Origin: Ricinus communis
Taxonomy: Eukaryota > Streptophyta > Magnoliopsida > Malpighiales > Euphorbiaceae
Assembly: GCF_019578655.1 (NCBI RefSeq)
Contig: NC_063264.1
Span: 18,464,429 to 18,528,428 of the forward strand
Reading direction: 5' to 3'
Length of the DNA: 64,000 nucleotides
This document shows, piece by piece, positions 1-10,210 of the stretch; position 1 is the first letter of the stretch, and each line of letters starts with the position of its first letter. The notes beneath the pieces are model-generated. The model had not been told where the DNA came from. It did not search any database and was given only the letters and a program-made list of their open reading frames with translations. A program made the position numbers and the translations under genes.

Positions 1-62
1 TTGTACTCCATTGATAGTTACACTGCCTTAGGTCATAGTCTTGCTTGACTTAGCACACATCA
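1..62 (+). repeat. E1 5' LTR, last 62 bp
   Basis: Nearly identical to 7914-7975 at the end of the 3' LTR, with the same terminal CACATCA. Only this tail is in the window. Confidence 0.9.
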
Positions 63-68
63 AGTTTT

Positions 69-86
69 TGGCGCTGTTGCCGGGGA
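69..86 (+). other. E1 primer-binding site (tRNA-Asp)
   Basis: The 18 bases TGGCGCTGTTGCCGGGGA match the complement of the 3' end of plant tRNA-Asp (TGGCGCCGTTGCCGGGGA) with one mismatch, C to T at the sixth base. It starts 6 bp after the LTR end. It would prime minus-strand cDNA synthesis. Confidence 0.9.
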
Positions 87-228
87 ACGGTTTCTGTGAA
101 CTAAATTGAAATTTTAATATTTGTTAGTCTACTCATTTCTCTTTTTGTTCATAATTTATTTTCTGTGTATAGTTTTGTTCTTATCCCGTTTGTTGGTGTT
201 GTTGTTCTTTATTGTGCTCAGGTAGTTT

Positions 229-1801
229 ATGATCAGGAGCTCTAATCCTAATCTTAAAGAGCCTTTATCTGAACCGGAGCGCTCTCTTAGATTGCTAAGG
301 AGGCGTATGCAGGCAGTAGAGGAGGAGATTGAAGCAGAGATTCCTGTTCGTGAAACTAGTGAGATGGAGAACCACAATGCAAATGGAGGTAATGATGAAA
401 GGACCATGTACGAGTTTGCTAGGCCTCTCTATGGACGCAAATCGATAGTGAGGCCTCCCGTGGCGGCCAATAATTTTGAAATAAAGCCGAATGTAATCCA
501 GATGATCCAGAATACGGTGCAATTTGGAGGATTGGCGAGCGAAGATCCGAACGAGCATATCGCTAACTTTTTGGAAATATGTGATACCTTTAAGATTAAT
601 GGAACAACTGATGATGCCATACGGTTGAGGCTATTTCCTTTTTCCTTGAGGGATAGAGCGAAAAGATGGCTGCAGTCCTTGCCACCGAAAACGATCACTA
701 CCTGGACTTCTTTGGCTGAAAAGTTTTTGAATAAGTATTTTCCTCCTGCTAAGACTGCTCAAATGTGAAATAACATATCTTATTTTATGCAGGGTGAAGG
801 AGAACCGATGTACGAAGCCTGGGAGCGCTTCAAGGACTTGTTAAGGTGTTGCCCACACCATGGTCTTCCTCTCTGGATGCAAGTGCAGACATTCTATAGT
901 GGCATGAATACAGCCACTAGACAAATGGTAGATGCAGCTGCAGGGGGAGCTATTAATAGTAAAACAGCCGAGCAAGCCCAGGATTTGATAGAAGAGATGG
1001 CCACCAACACTTATCAGTGGCAAATTCCACGGGCTAGAGGTCCAAGGCCCGTTGTATATCGAGTGGCGGATCCTACAAAGCAACCTTGGCGCACAAGTAG
1101 AGCTACTTTCCAAAAGATAGAACAACTTCGGATCTGCGGTCCAAGCGATTCGGCCGGATGTGAATTCTGTGGTGGACCACATTACAATGCCAATTGTAAT
1201 GCGGGAGGTATGTTTGCATCTTCTATGCCTACTAATGTTTCTAACGTTGAGCATGTTGATTATGTAGGTAGGCATCAGAATGATCCCTACAGCAATACAT
1301 ACAACCCAGGGTAGAGGAATCATCCTAATTTTGGATGGAGGAACTCTAATAACCAAGGTCCACCAGGATACTAGAGGTTGCATCAGCAGCAACCTATGCA
1401 ATCTATTCCCCATCAACTAGGAGGTAGTTAAGAGAAGAAACCTAACTTGGAAGAGTTGATGATGAAGTTCATTGCAACTTTGAGAATGATTTCGACGAAC
1501 AAACACCTTTGCGGGTTCGAATCAACAAGCTTCAATTCAGAACTTAGAAACTCAAATTGGGCAGTTCTCTAGGATGATGACTGAGAGGCAGCCAGGCACG
1601 CTTCCAAGTAACACAGAGTCTAATCCAAGGGAGCATGCCAAAGCAATTACTTTGAGATCAGGTAAGGAACTTACGAGCTCATTTAAGCCTTTCGCTAATA
1701 ATGATTCTAATGTGCAGGTGGATGAGTCGGAAAGAAAGACAAGCCTCAAGAGAAAGAAAAGGGAGCAACAAGAGAAGGAGGATTCAAGAAGATTCCCTTG
1801 A
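229..1801 (+). pseudogene. gag: E1 gag (capsid and nucleocapsid), decayed
   Basis: The structural polyprotein that packages element RNA. The chosen start is the ATG at 229, after a 140-bp leader. Frame 1 runs to an in-frame TGA at 766-768, a likely CGA-to-TGA change in the usual KM-R-N stretch, and resumes in the same frame to a TAG at 1312-1314 (a likely Trp codon). The capsid domain spans roughly residues 80-179 of the first part and continues after the stop. A CCHC zinc knuckle, C-x2-C-x3-H-x4-C, lies at 1159-1197. Another stop lies near 1371. A frameshift around 1480-1500 moves the C-terminal part into frame 2 (1574-1801), which holds the family-typical ITLRSGK phrase. No functional Gag is expected. 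Confidence 0.9.
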
Positions 1802-2616
1802 GGCCATACCAACCTCCCATTCCATATCCTGCAAAACGCAAGCAGGATAAAGTTGATCAGCAATTTGGTAAATTTTTAGATCTTTTTAAACAATTGCGGA
1901 TTAACTTGTCGTTTGTTGAAGCTATTTCGCAGATGCCAAAGTATGCAAAGTTTTTAAAAGAAATCCTAAGCAACAAGAGGAAGTTAGAGGATTTGGGATT
2001 GGTGACCTTGAATGCGAATGCTCGGCAGTTGTTTCGGAGCAAGATTCAAGTCAAATGATGCGACCCAGGGAGTTTTACTATACCTTATTTGATTGGAGAT
2101 AAATTGAAATTGCTAGCATTAGCTGATTTGGGAGGTAGCATCAATTTGATGCCTAGTTCATTGTTTGAGGAGTTAGGACTAAGCACTTCTAAGCTAACTC
2201 CTACCAGGATGAGTATACAACTAGCGTATATAATCGCTAAGTACCCGAAAGGGATTATAGAAGATGTGCTAGTTAAAGTTAACAAATTTATATTTCCTGT
2301 GGATTTTGTTGTCATGGATATGAATGGTGAGAGTGATGTCCCATTGATCCTAGGTAGACCATTTTTAGCTACATCTAAAGCTTTGATAGATGTTAGTAGC
2401 GGAAAGCTGGAACTTAGGGTAGATGATGAGAGCATTACATTTGATTTGACTAAATCCTTGAGATACCCATATGAGCATGATGGTACTGTCTATTCGATTG
2501 ATTTTATCAATGATATTGTGGAATCTCAATTCGCGGAAATAATGATTGATGATCCTTTGCAAGTGGCAATGCAAGAAAATGAGGACAATTTATCCAATGA
2601 ACAAGTGTTGGAGTAG
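1798..2616 (+). pseudogene. pol: E1 gag-protease linker and aspartic protease
   Basis: After a frameshift near 1798, frame 1 carries the conserved linker ending KRKLEDLGLV, then a TGA at 2056-2058, then the retropepsin-like domain in the same frame. The active-site region reads ADLGGSINLMP, with Asp in the place usual for plant Athila proteases. A flap/C-terminal motif PLILGRPFLAT follows. The domain would process Gag-Pol in the particle. It ends at a TAG at 2614-2616 in a linker (NEQVLE) also seen in E4. The protease itself is rather well kept; the upstream stop breaks its link to gag. Confidence 0.88.
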
Positions 2617-3623
2617 CTAGAGCACTTATTAGCTGCTGATGTTGATGATGAAAAGACTGATGGTTTTGTTGATCTTGACAAGTCAAGAGTAAAGAAGCTG
2701 AAGCCTTCTTTGGAGGAGCCGCCTGCTCTTGAATTGAAAGAGTTGCCGAGCGCACTTAATATATGCCTACCTAGATGAAGCAAAGCACTTACCGCTATTA
2801 TTTCCGCTTATCTCACACCCGAGGAGAGGGAGATGGTGCTGTGCATTTTGAGAAGGTATGCAAAGGCATTTTATAAGACGGCCTGACATACCGTGAATAA
2901 ACCCGAGTTACCTGCCTTTCATAAGATTTTGATGGAGGATGAGTTCAAACCGGTGGTGCAAACCTTAAAGGCGGTTGAACCCTCATATGAAAGAGGTGGT
3001 TAAAAAGAGGTAATTAAATTAAACTTCTTGCTCAAAGTGAGTCTGTGTGGTTCCTAAGAAAGGGGGCATGGCGATTATGGTGAAAATGAAAAGGAGGAGT
3101 CGATCCCACCCGAGCGGTAAGGCTTTCAGTTTGCATAGACTATCGACGCTTGAATGACGCAACCCGAAAAGACCACTTTCCCCTTCCTTTTATCGATCAA
3201 ATGCTTGAGAGGCTTTCAGGCCATAAGTATTACTATTTCCTTGACGGTGTTTCTGGTTATTTTCAGATTCCCATAGCACCAGAAGACCAAGAGAAGACGA
3301 CATTCACTTATCCTTATGGCACATTTGCCTATAGGAGGATGCTGTTTGGCTTATGTAATGCGCCTGCGACCTTTCAGCGGTGTATGATGGCCATTTTCCA
3401 TGACATGATAGAGGAGTCGATGGAGGTCTTCATGGATGACTTCTCTGTATTCGGTAACTCTTTTTCCCATTGTTTGAAAATTTTGGAAAGGATGTTAGCT
3501 AGGTGTATTGAAGCTAACCTGGTGTTGAATTAGAAAAAATGTCATTTTATGGTCCAAGAGGGTATAGTCTTAGGACATAAAGTGTCACATGCAGGGTTGG
3601 AAGTAGATAGAGCTAAAGTGGAA
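2617..3623 (+). pseudogene. pol: E1 reverse transcriptase, decayed
   Basis: RNA- and DNA-dependent DNA polymerase of the element. The pre-RT linker (2617-2930) is badly decayed but recognisable; MEDEFKPVVQ starts at 2932 and VPKKGGM lies near 3050. The best open stretch is 3150-3533, with fingers/palm blocks LNDATRKDHFPLPFIDQML, YFLDGVSGYFQIPI and LFGLCNAPATFQRCM, and the catalytic FMDD box at 3429-3440 (normal plant variant of YMDD). A TAG at 3531-3533 replaces the usual Trp before the thumb region (KCHFMVQEG). A frameshift in a C-run near 3640 follows. Catalytic Asp residues are present, but no single open frame spans the domain. Confidence 0.92.
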
Positions 3624-3639
3624 GTTATAAGTAAACTAC

Positions 3640-4223
3640 CCCCCCTACTTCGGTTAGGGTTATTAGAAGTTTCTTAGGGCATGCAGGGTTTTATAGAAGG
3701 TTTATTAAGGACTTTTCTAAGATCGCTAGGCCTTTAACTCAATTACTAGTAAAAGATATACCTTTTGAATTTGATGATGACTATTTAAGAGCTTTTGAGT
3801 TATTAAAGGAAAATTAACCACGGCTCCCATCATGGTTTCTCCCGATCGAGAGCCGCCTTCGAGATTATGTGCGATGCTAGTGATTTTGCAGCTTGGAGCC
3901 GTTTTTAGGCCAGCAAGGAGAAGAAATTCCAACCTATTCACTACACTAGCAAGACACTTATGGGTGCCCAAGAACACTATACAACCATGTAGAATGAGCT
4001 CCTAGTCGCCGTGTTCGCTTTGACAAATTCGCTCCTACCAGGCCACAAAGACAATTGTTTACACGGATCATTCGCTTTAAGGTATTTATTTTCAAAGCAT
4101 GATTCTAAGCCAAGATTGATTCGTTGGGTTCTTCTATTACAGGAATTTGACTTGGAAATTAAGGATAAACAAGGAGTCGAAAATCTTGCAAGTATACCAT
4201 CTTTCTCGATTGAGAACCCGTGA
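3640..4223 (+). pseudogene. pol: E1 RNase H domain, decayed
   Basis: The RT connection (SFLGHAGFYRRFIKDFSKIARPLTQLL, split here as SFLGHAGFYRRF and IARPLTQLL) precedes the RNase H core. A frameshift/TAA near 3815 interrupts it. The catalytic-region motif MCDASDFA lies at 3867-3890, but downstream is a TAG where Gly/Ala residues are expected, and another TAG in the helix. The last 70 codons (4011-4223) are open and contain the family-typical [17 protein letters not shown], ending just before integrase. Function would be removal of the RNA strand of the hybrid; this copy is inactive. Confidence 0.85.
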
Positions 4224-4238
4224 CTTGGAGGAGCTTTA

Positions 4239-5566
4239 ATGAGCAAGAGATCGATGACTTCTTTTCGGATGAGCACTTATGCTCAATGCAGGTGGCAAAT
4301 GATATTCCTTGGTTTTCCGATTATGCAAATTATTTGGCTGCAAGGGTACTCCTGCGAGAGGATCGGCCAAAGAAAGAAAGAAATTTTCACGACTAAGTAT
4401 TACATTTGGGACGACCCCTTCTTATTTAGAATTTGTTCATATCAAATTATCAGGAGGTGTGTAAATGGGGAGGAGATCATTCAAATTCTCAAGCATTGTC
4501 ATGAGGGACCGGTTGGTGGACACCAAGCTGCAAATCATACGGCCAGAAAGGTTATGGATGCTGGTTTTTATTGGCCGACTATCTTCCAGGATGCACGAGC
4601 TTATGTCCAGGTTTGTGATGCATGCCAACGGTTAGGTAATATTTTTGCCCGAGATGAAATGCCCCAACATAGTATACAAGTGTTGGAAATTTTTGATGTT
4701 TGGGGCATTGATTTTATGGGTCCTTTTCCTTCTTCGTATGGATGTAAGTATATAATGCTGGCTATTGAATATTTTTCTAAATGGCCTGAGGCACAAGCCT
4801 TGCCTACTAATGATGCTAGGGTAGTTGTGAGGTTCCTTAAGAGATTATTCTTTAGGTTTGGAACACCTCGAGCATTAATTAGTAATAGGGGAACCCATTT
4901 CTGTAATTCTCAACTTGAGAAAGTGCTGAAAAGATATGGAGTATCTCAGCGATTCTCCATACCTTATCACCCACAAACGAGTGGGCAAGTAGAGGTTACT
5001 AATAGGGGACTCAAGCGTATTTTAGAGAAGACTGTAGGAGCCAGCAGGAAAGATTGGACTATAAAGCTAGATAATGCTTTATGGGCATTTAGAACTGCCT
5101 ATAGGACTTCTACAGGGTTCACTCCCTTTAGGCTTGTGTATGGAAAAGGTTGTCATTTACCTGTGGAGCTAGAACATAAAGCATTATGGCCACTTAAATC
5201 ATGTAACTTTGATTTGGATACCGCAGGTAGACAAAGGCAGTGGCAGATAAATGAGCTAGAGGAGTGGCGTCAACAAGCCTATGAAAATTCAACAATCTAC
5301 AAGGCGAAGACCAAATAATGGCATGACAAGTGATTGAAAAATTGGAAGGAATTTAACGTAGGAGATAGTGTGTTATTATTTAACTCTCGTCTCCGTTTAT
5401 TCCAGGAAAGCTGAAGAGTCGTTGGTCGGGGCCATTTACAGTGACACAAGGTTGAAGTGCATCATCCAGAAAAGGGAAATTTCAAGGTTAATGGGCAGAG
5501 GTTGAAGCATTACCTTGGAGGGTCACTGGATGTGGAGGAGCGGGTGAATTTGGTGCTCCATTTCTG
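4239..5566 (+). pseudogene. pol: E1 integrase, long open frame with second catalytic Asp lost
   Basis: The longest intact frame of E1: 359 codons (4239-5318), then a C-terminal part with stops to 5566. The N-terminal His/Cys zinc-binding region has H residues in CHEGPVGGH and paired cysteines in VCDACQRLGN. The core has D158 in GIDFMGPFP and E252 in SGQVEVTNR. The middle acidic residue, expected 35 residues before the Glu, is Asn216 in the phrase ISNRGTHFCN (family form ISDGG-): GAT to AAT, with Gly to Arg beside it. So the D,D(35)E triad is broken although the frame is open. After TAA at 5316-5318, remnants of the C-terminal domain (SRWSGPF near 5420, LKHYLGGS near 5510) are readable. No chromodomain is seen. 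Confidence 0.92.
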
Positions 5567-6527
5567 ATTCAAAGAAAAGAATAAAGTCCAATTTTATGAC
5601 TTTAAAGAGCTTTGTTTCTTTTAATTTCGTTTTAATTCTTTAGTTTTCGTTGTGAACTTAGTTTGATTAGATTTTACAATTTTTTTTTGGTAAGTTTTAT
5701 TTATGTTGAGTGTATGAGTTGAGGACTTATTGGTTATGCAGGTGAGAAAGAGTGAGAAAGTGCTGGGAATCGCAACTTTTGCATTTTCTGGAGTTCAACA
5801 CGGGCGTGTTTGAGACCGTGTTCGTTAACACGGTCCGTGTTCTAATTGAAGAAAATCAAATTAAGATGAACACGTTTACAGTAGGAAACAGGGGCATTTA
5901 TGCCCGACCGTGTCCAAAACGCGTGACTTGATTCTAAGAGGGAAAGGTGATGAAAAGAAAGAAAGTAAGTGAGCTAAACATTTTGACTTGATTCTTATTT
6001 CCCACCTTGGACTACTGTTCATTGTTTATCCCTTATAATTTTTGTGGCTTGTGTGCATGTCATGTATTACATTGCAGAACACCATAGGTTCAACTCTGAC
6101 TAAATTTACCTACCCCTACCTAATCCCCATTACAACCCTTATAAAGACCTCTTGACATGGTTGTTGACTCTCCATAAGTGGTAGGAGTAGGATTTAAGAG
6201 TAAGCATATAGTAAGTAAGGCAGTAGTTGATGCATTGAGCGATTAAACACTACCCCTTTAAACACTGTGAGTGATTTAGAGTGAATCTGGTGAGGAGTTG
6301 GTTCTAAATAATTTTGTTGAGATAGTATTTTGTGAATCAATAGCATCTTGGTTGTGATACTTGAATTGATTGCTTCGTTTCTTTCTGTTTGACTTACACT
6401 TGTTAAGGATATGTGTAAGAGCTTTCTAGTTTGTCTGTCAGTTTAACTGTTGTCTCTTAGTGGTTTATTTTCCTTATTTTACTTTTGATTGCTTGAGGAC
6501 AAGCAATGAGCTAAGTGTGGGGTTATT
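5567..6527 (+). other. E1 non-coding 3' internal region
   Basis: No usable ORF. 5795-5930 holds a cluster of CACGG/CCGTG inverted motifs that match, reversed, 21470-21740 of E3. From about 5935 on it matches E3 reversed from about 18375 down to 17772. The ~3.1 kb in between in E3 (leader, intron and extra ORF) is absent, so E1 has either lost or never had that cassette. The rest is AT-rich and matches the 3' regions of E2, E3 and E4. Confidence 0.8.
6511..6527 (+). other. E1 polypurine tract region
   Basis: The run CTAAGTGTGGGGTTATT lies directly before the LTR start TGATGTG and is conserved as its reverse complement at 17772-17790 (E3) and 38790-38806 (E4). It would prime plus-strand synthesis. 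Confidence 0.8.
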
Positions 6528-7975
6528 TGATGTGCGTAAAATACACACATCTAAATGGGGTTTTTAAGATCGATTTTATGGATATTTGGATGTGAATCGG
6601 TACCAACACTCACCCTATGCGTATGTTTGTGTGCATTAGGTCCAAAAGAAGTCAAAGAATGAAAAAGGAAAGAATTGGAGCATAATTGGACGTCAAAGCC
6701 GCCTAAACGAGCTAAGTACGAGCATGAGGAAGTCGAACATGGCCGTGTTGGTCTCAACACCGGCCGTGTTCAGCACAACACAACACAAAGCCGTGTTACC
6801 AACACGAGAACCAACACGTACTGTTGGACATCAAAGAAGAAGTAGACTCCATGAGCACGTCATCAGAGAGAGTAATACCACGAACACCACCCGTGTCCCG
6901 AACACGCTGTGGACACGATCGTGTTTGAGGCGACAGGGGGTATTAATTAAAAGAACGAAGAGAGGAAAAAAAGGAAGGCAGCTAGGGTTAGAACGTCCAA
7001 AACTCATCTTTTTCCCTGTCTAAGGGTTTTCTGAGTTGAAACTAAGAGAAAAGGAGACTTGGATCAAGGTTTCACTTGGATTCTTTTCGAAGATCAAAGA
7101 TTGGCGAGGATTGTCGATTAGTTTCAATCCGAGTAAGAGGAACAAGAATCGATCCAAAATTGGGCACGAGGAATTGGAGCTGTTCACTCTCATCCAAGGG
7201 TGTATTCGGGTTCCTCTACCTTTACTCATTTTTTTTTGTAATTGAATTCTTATTGGTTGTGATTATGAACATGATTAGCTAAGCTTATTAACCCATTGAG
7301 GTTCTTTATCTAGGGATTTTTGTACTTCAATTTTGAATTGAATGTATCGATTGTCAATATTGGTTTGCAATGGAAGTATTTATTGATTTGTTCTTCATAT
7401 CTTGTTAAATGATTTTTGAAATTTGAATGATCTTGAGAAAGACGTTTAGGTTTGGATTGTCCTTTGCAACCTAGAATTGAATTCACCTAGAGATAGGGTT
7501 TTCGTTCTACCGGATTGAGAATTAACAACTCTCAATAGTGTTAAATGGTACATAATGCTAATTTGGGTAATTAGAGTTAGGAAGAGATTTCAACCCAATT
7601 AATCTAAGTTAAGATGTTAGTGTCCTTTAGAAAGGCATTAATTGTGTAGAGGCCCCTCCGAAATTGGATTCAATCAATCAATTCCACCCTTAGTTTCCAT
7701 TCCTTAGAGACAAGAATTCCCGAAAGGGTTATTCTTTTACTTGAATTAATCATTCCCTAGTATACGTAGTTCGACAACAATTAGAGTAGCTATTATTTAA
7801 TTTAGAAATTATTCATCAACACCATTTATGTTCTGTGATTGAATGTGAGAAGATTGAGTAGATTTAGGTTCACACGTTCTTTGGGGAATACGACACTTGG
7901 TACTCGCCGTTAGCTGTACTCTACTGATAGGTACACTGCCTTAGGTCATAGTCTTGCTTGACATAGCACACATCA
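6528..7975 (+). repeat. E1 3' LTR, 1448 bp
   Basis: Starts TGATGTG just after the PPT and ends CACATCA, a 7-bp terminal inverted repeat. Its tail equals the 5' LTR remnant at 1-62. The first 400 bp contain dense CACGG/CCGTG palindromes (6735-6930). The middle is AT-rich and non-coding; short open frames of up to 99 codons here have no recognisable content. Related LTRs are at 17381-17771, 22856-24295, 37490-38789 and 41746-43199, all on the opposite strand. Confidence 0.92.
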
Positions 7976-9118
7976 CTTACTATATGCTTGCTCTTAAATC
8001 CTACTCCTACCACTTATGGAGAGTCAACAATCATGTCAAGAGGTGTTTATAAGGGTTGTAATGGGGATTAGGTAGGTAGGGGTAGGTAAATTTGGTAAGA
8101 GTTGAACCTATGGTGTTCTGCAATGAAATACATGACCTACACACAGGCCACAATGATCACAAGGGGTAAACAATGGACGGTAGTGCAAGGTGGAAAATAC
8201 GAATCAAGTCAAAATGTTTAGCTCACTTACTTTCTTTCTTTTCATCACCTTTCCCTCTTATTCTTCTAGTTATATTTTTTTTTCTTTTTTCTTTCATAAG
8301 GGAAGAACATTCACATAATAGAGTGAATTTCTTTTGGATTGAAGAAAGCTGCTACAAGATTCCACACTATTCCCAAGCCAAAAATTCCTAATAAAAATAA
8401 CTCATGTGCAGAATCATAACCCAAAGCAGAATAAAACTAAGTGGCAATGGAATATGATAAAAAAAATGGTGAAAGAAGGCGTTATCTATAGAATCAATAA
8501 ACGAATGAAGGCTATTTGGCTAGAATGAAAAACCTAAGTGCCTCTATCATACCAAAGAATTAAACTCTCCTTGTGGCCCTCATAAGCATTACCGAGCAAG
8601 TTCTAAGAGTAAAGAGCGATGGAATTGGCACTCAACAAGAAATAAATACAAGCATATAAAGTGTATGCTTACAATTTAGGCTCAATTTCTCACAAGTGTA
8701 CTTTTGAGTAGGTTCCAAACAAAAATCATCAAAACAAAATTAAATAAACCAAAGCAACTTAGTGCAAAACTCAAACTAATTATCTTACATTCTTTCGCAA
8801 AACTCAACACTATCGGTTTTACCTGATCACATGGACATAAACAGGATTTCAAAAGCAAGTCAACAGTAAGAGCATCGAAACAAAGTGAAAATTTTTCAAA
8901 ATTTTACAAAAAATTGCATAAAAGATAAACAAATAACTAAGATGGGATAAATGAAATGCGATATATACACTAGAAAAGGATTTGAATTTCATATACAAAA
9001 TAATAAAAACACGAAAACAAGTGTATATAAATATCAACCCCCACACTTGGAGGACACACTGTCCTCAGTGTACAAAATATAAGAAATGAAAAAGGAAAAA
9101 GAACTAATACTGCCCCGA
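7976..9118 (-). other. E2 3' non-coding region
   Basis: Non-coding counterpart of E3 18090-19156 and E4 38990-40143. On the element's sense strand a long purine run lies at about 8255-8310. No gene seen. Confidence 0.8.
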
Positions 9119-10210
9119 CTATAGCTCCGAAGTGAAAAGACGTGCATCAGTAGGTATATCAGGGTGCTGGCTGGTCTGTGGTGGAAGAGTGGCTGCTCTC
9201 TGAGGATCGGAAGTAATGTCACATGCAGGAGCTGGTGGATTAGTAGGAGCAGCGTCAATAGGAGGCTCATCAGGCTGCTGTGTTGAAGGGTGCTCAGTCA
9301 GAGAGGGAGGGCCAGCTGGATCATCCGTTAGAGGGATGTCAAAATGGCTCTGCTCTGAAACCCAGCTTTGTGGACAGGTAGGTGCAAAGTCTGTAGCAAA
9401 AATATCATCAAACATGTCATTGGCCATAGAGGCCTCTAACCTACCTCCCTGCTCAATCAGGGCCTGAAGCATAGCCCTCTGCCTCTCAAATTGAGCCATC
9501 ATCTAGCTCTGAAACTCAGCTTGACGCTATAAAAGGTCCTGCTGAAAAGCCTCTTGTCGAATGAAATGCTGCTGCTGCTCCTCTACCAACCTCTGCACTG
9601 TAAGCTGCAGCTCTCTAAACTCAATTGGAGAGACTCCTAAAACAGCTAATGAAGAACTAGAAGGAGCTGAAGTAGATGGTCTGAAGGAAGACTCCGGAAT
9701 ATCAGAAGAAGGTGGGACATCCTATGTACCATGGGCTCATGGGGCAGGTCGCTCCTCTCTGAGTGCTACCAAGAGAGCATTCCTCAGTCTATACTCTGGT
9801 CCTAGCAGACCCCGCCTACGAGTCACCATCCCCATACTAATCAACTGGGGAAGTCCCAAAGTCTCCATCAACCCTAGCTCTGTCAAATGTGGTATAGCCT
9901 CCTCCAAAACTCCTAAGCTCCTAGTTAATCGAGTAATGTAAGTCCCAAAATAGAAAAATACCTTCTTTGCGTTATTATAGAAGGCACTGATCTGTCTGGC
10001 CAATAAATATCCCATGTCGACAGACTAGTGCTGATGCATGCTGTAAAGTATAAACAGGTCCGGTTCGGTAACTACACCACCACTATCTCCCCTGCCAGTG
10101 ATGGTCCTAGCCAGCAATGCATGAAAGTACCGCAGTCCTTTAGGCAAGTTAGACGCCTTGGACTGGCTGGCACTGTACCCCTCAGTGTCATCAGAAATTT
10201 CGGCTCACAT
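9119..10210 (-). pseudogene. E2 Athila extra-ORF (ORF1/env-position) protein, truncated
   Basis: Two open pieces in one frame (10015-9737 and 9502-9119) separated by stops near 9735 and 9503. The first begins LLARQISAFYNNAKKVFFYFGTYIT and continues into a ...EEAIPHLTELGLME stretch. The second starts MMAQFERQRAMLQALIEQGG and ends in a Pro/Thr/Gln-rich tail. It is the same protein as in E3 (19157-20769) and resembles the function-unknown ORF-1 family of Athila elements, located between integrase and the PPT where retroviruses keep env. No signal peptide or membrane span is visible, so an envelope role is not supported. The N-terminal part is missing because the frame is cut at about 10210 by the array. 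Confidence 0.75.

Larger units (their letters stand above)
1..7975 (+). mobile_element. E1: Athila-lineage Ty3/gypsy LTR retrotransposon, 5' end outside window
   Basis: A nearly whole element on the + strand. The order is 5' LTR tail (1-62), tRNA-Asp primer-binding site, gag, protease, RT, RNase H, integrase, non-coding 3' region, polypurine tract, and 3' LTR (6528-7975). Integrase after RT defines Ty3/gypsy. The tRNA-Asp primer and the protein style (gag phrases such as YEAWERFKDLLRRCPHHG-like, RT with FMDDF) point to the Athila lineage. Every coding domain carries stops or frameshifts, so the copy is dead. Immediately right of its 3' LTR the sequence becomes the interior of a related element in opposite orientation (E2), so E1 is nested in E2. 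The 5 bp after the LTR (7976-7980, cttac) should be the right target-site duplication; the left copy lies outside the window. Confidence 0.93.
7976..10210 (-). mobile_element. E2: 3' internal fragment of an Athila-like element, host of E1
   Basis: Matches E3 18090-20230 in the same (-) orientation almost throughout. It starts abruptly at the E1 3' LTR end and stops abruptly at about 10210, where the extra ORF runs into the minisatellite. Neither LTR is in the window. It contains the element's 3' non-coding region and the C-terminal two thirds of the extra ORF. Confidence 0.88.

Noticed and set aside
69..86. tRNA-Asp gene fragment
   Set aside because: Only the 18 bases complementary to the tRNA 3' end are present, next to an LTR end, which is a primer-binding site.
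766..768. In-frame TGA in E1 gag as a programmed readthrough or recoding signal
   Set aside because: It sits inside the capsid domain at a position where Arg is expected and is only one of many stops and shifts. Decay explains it better.
6724..7282. Open frames of 68-99 codons in the E1 3' LTR as small genes
   Set aside because: They overlap each other in different frames, lie over the palindrome-rich LTR, and have no recognisable domain.
9119..10210. Envelope protein of an endogenous retrovirus
   Set aside because: The ORF is in the env position, but no signal peptide, furin-like site or transmembrane helix is visible. It is better left as the function-unknown Athila extra ORF.
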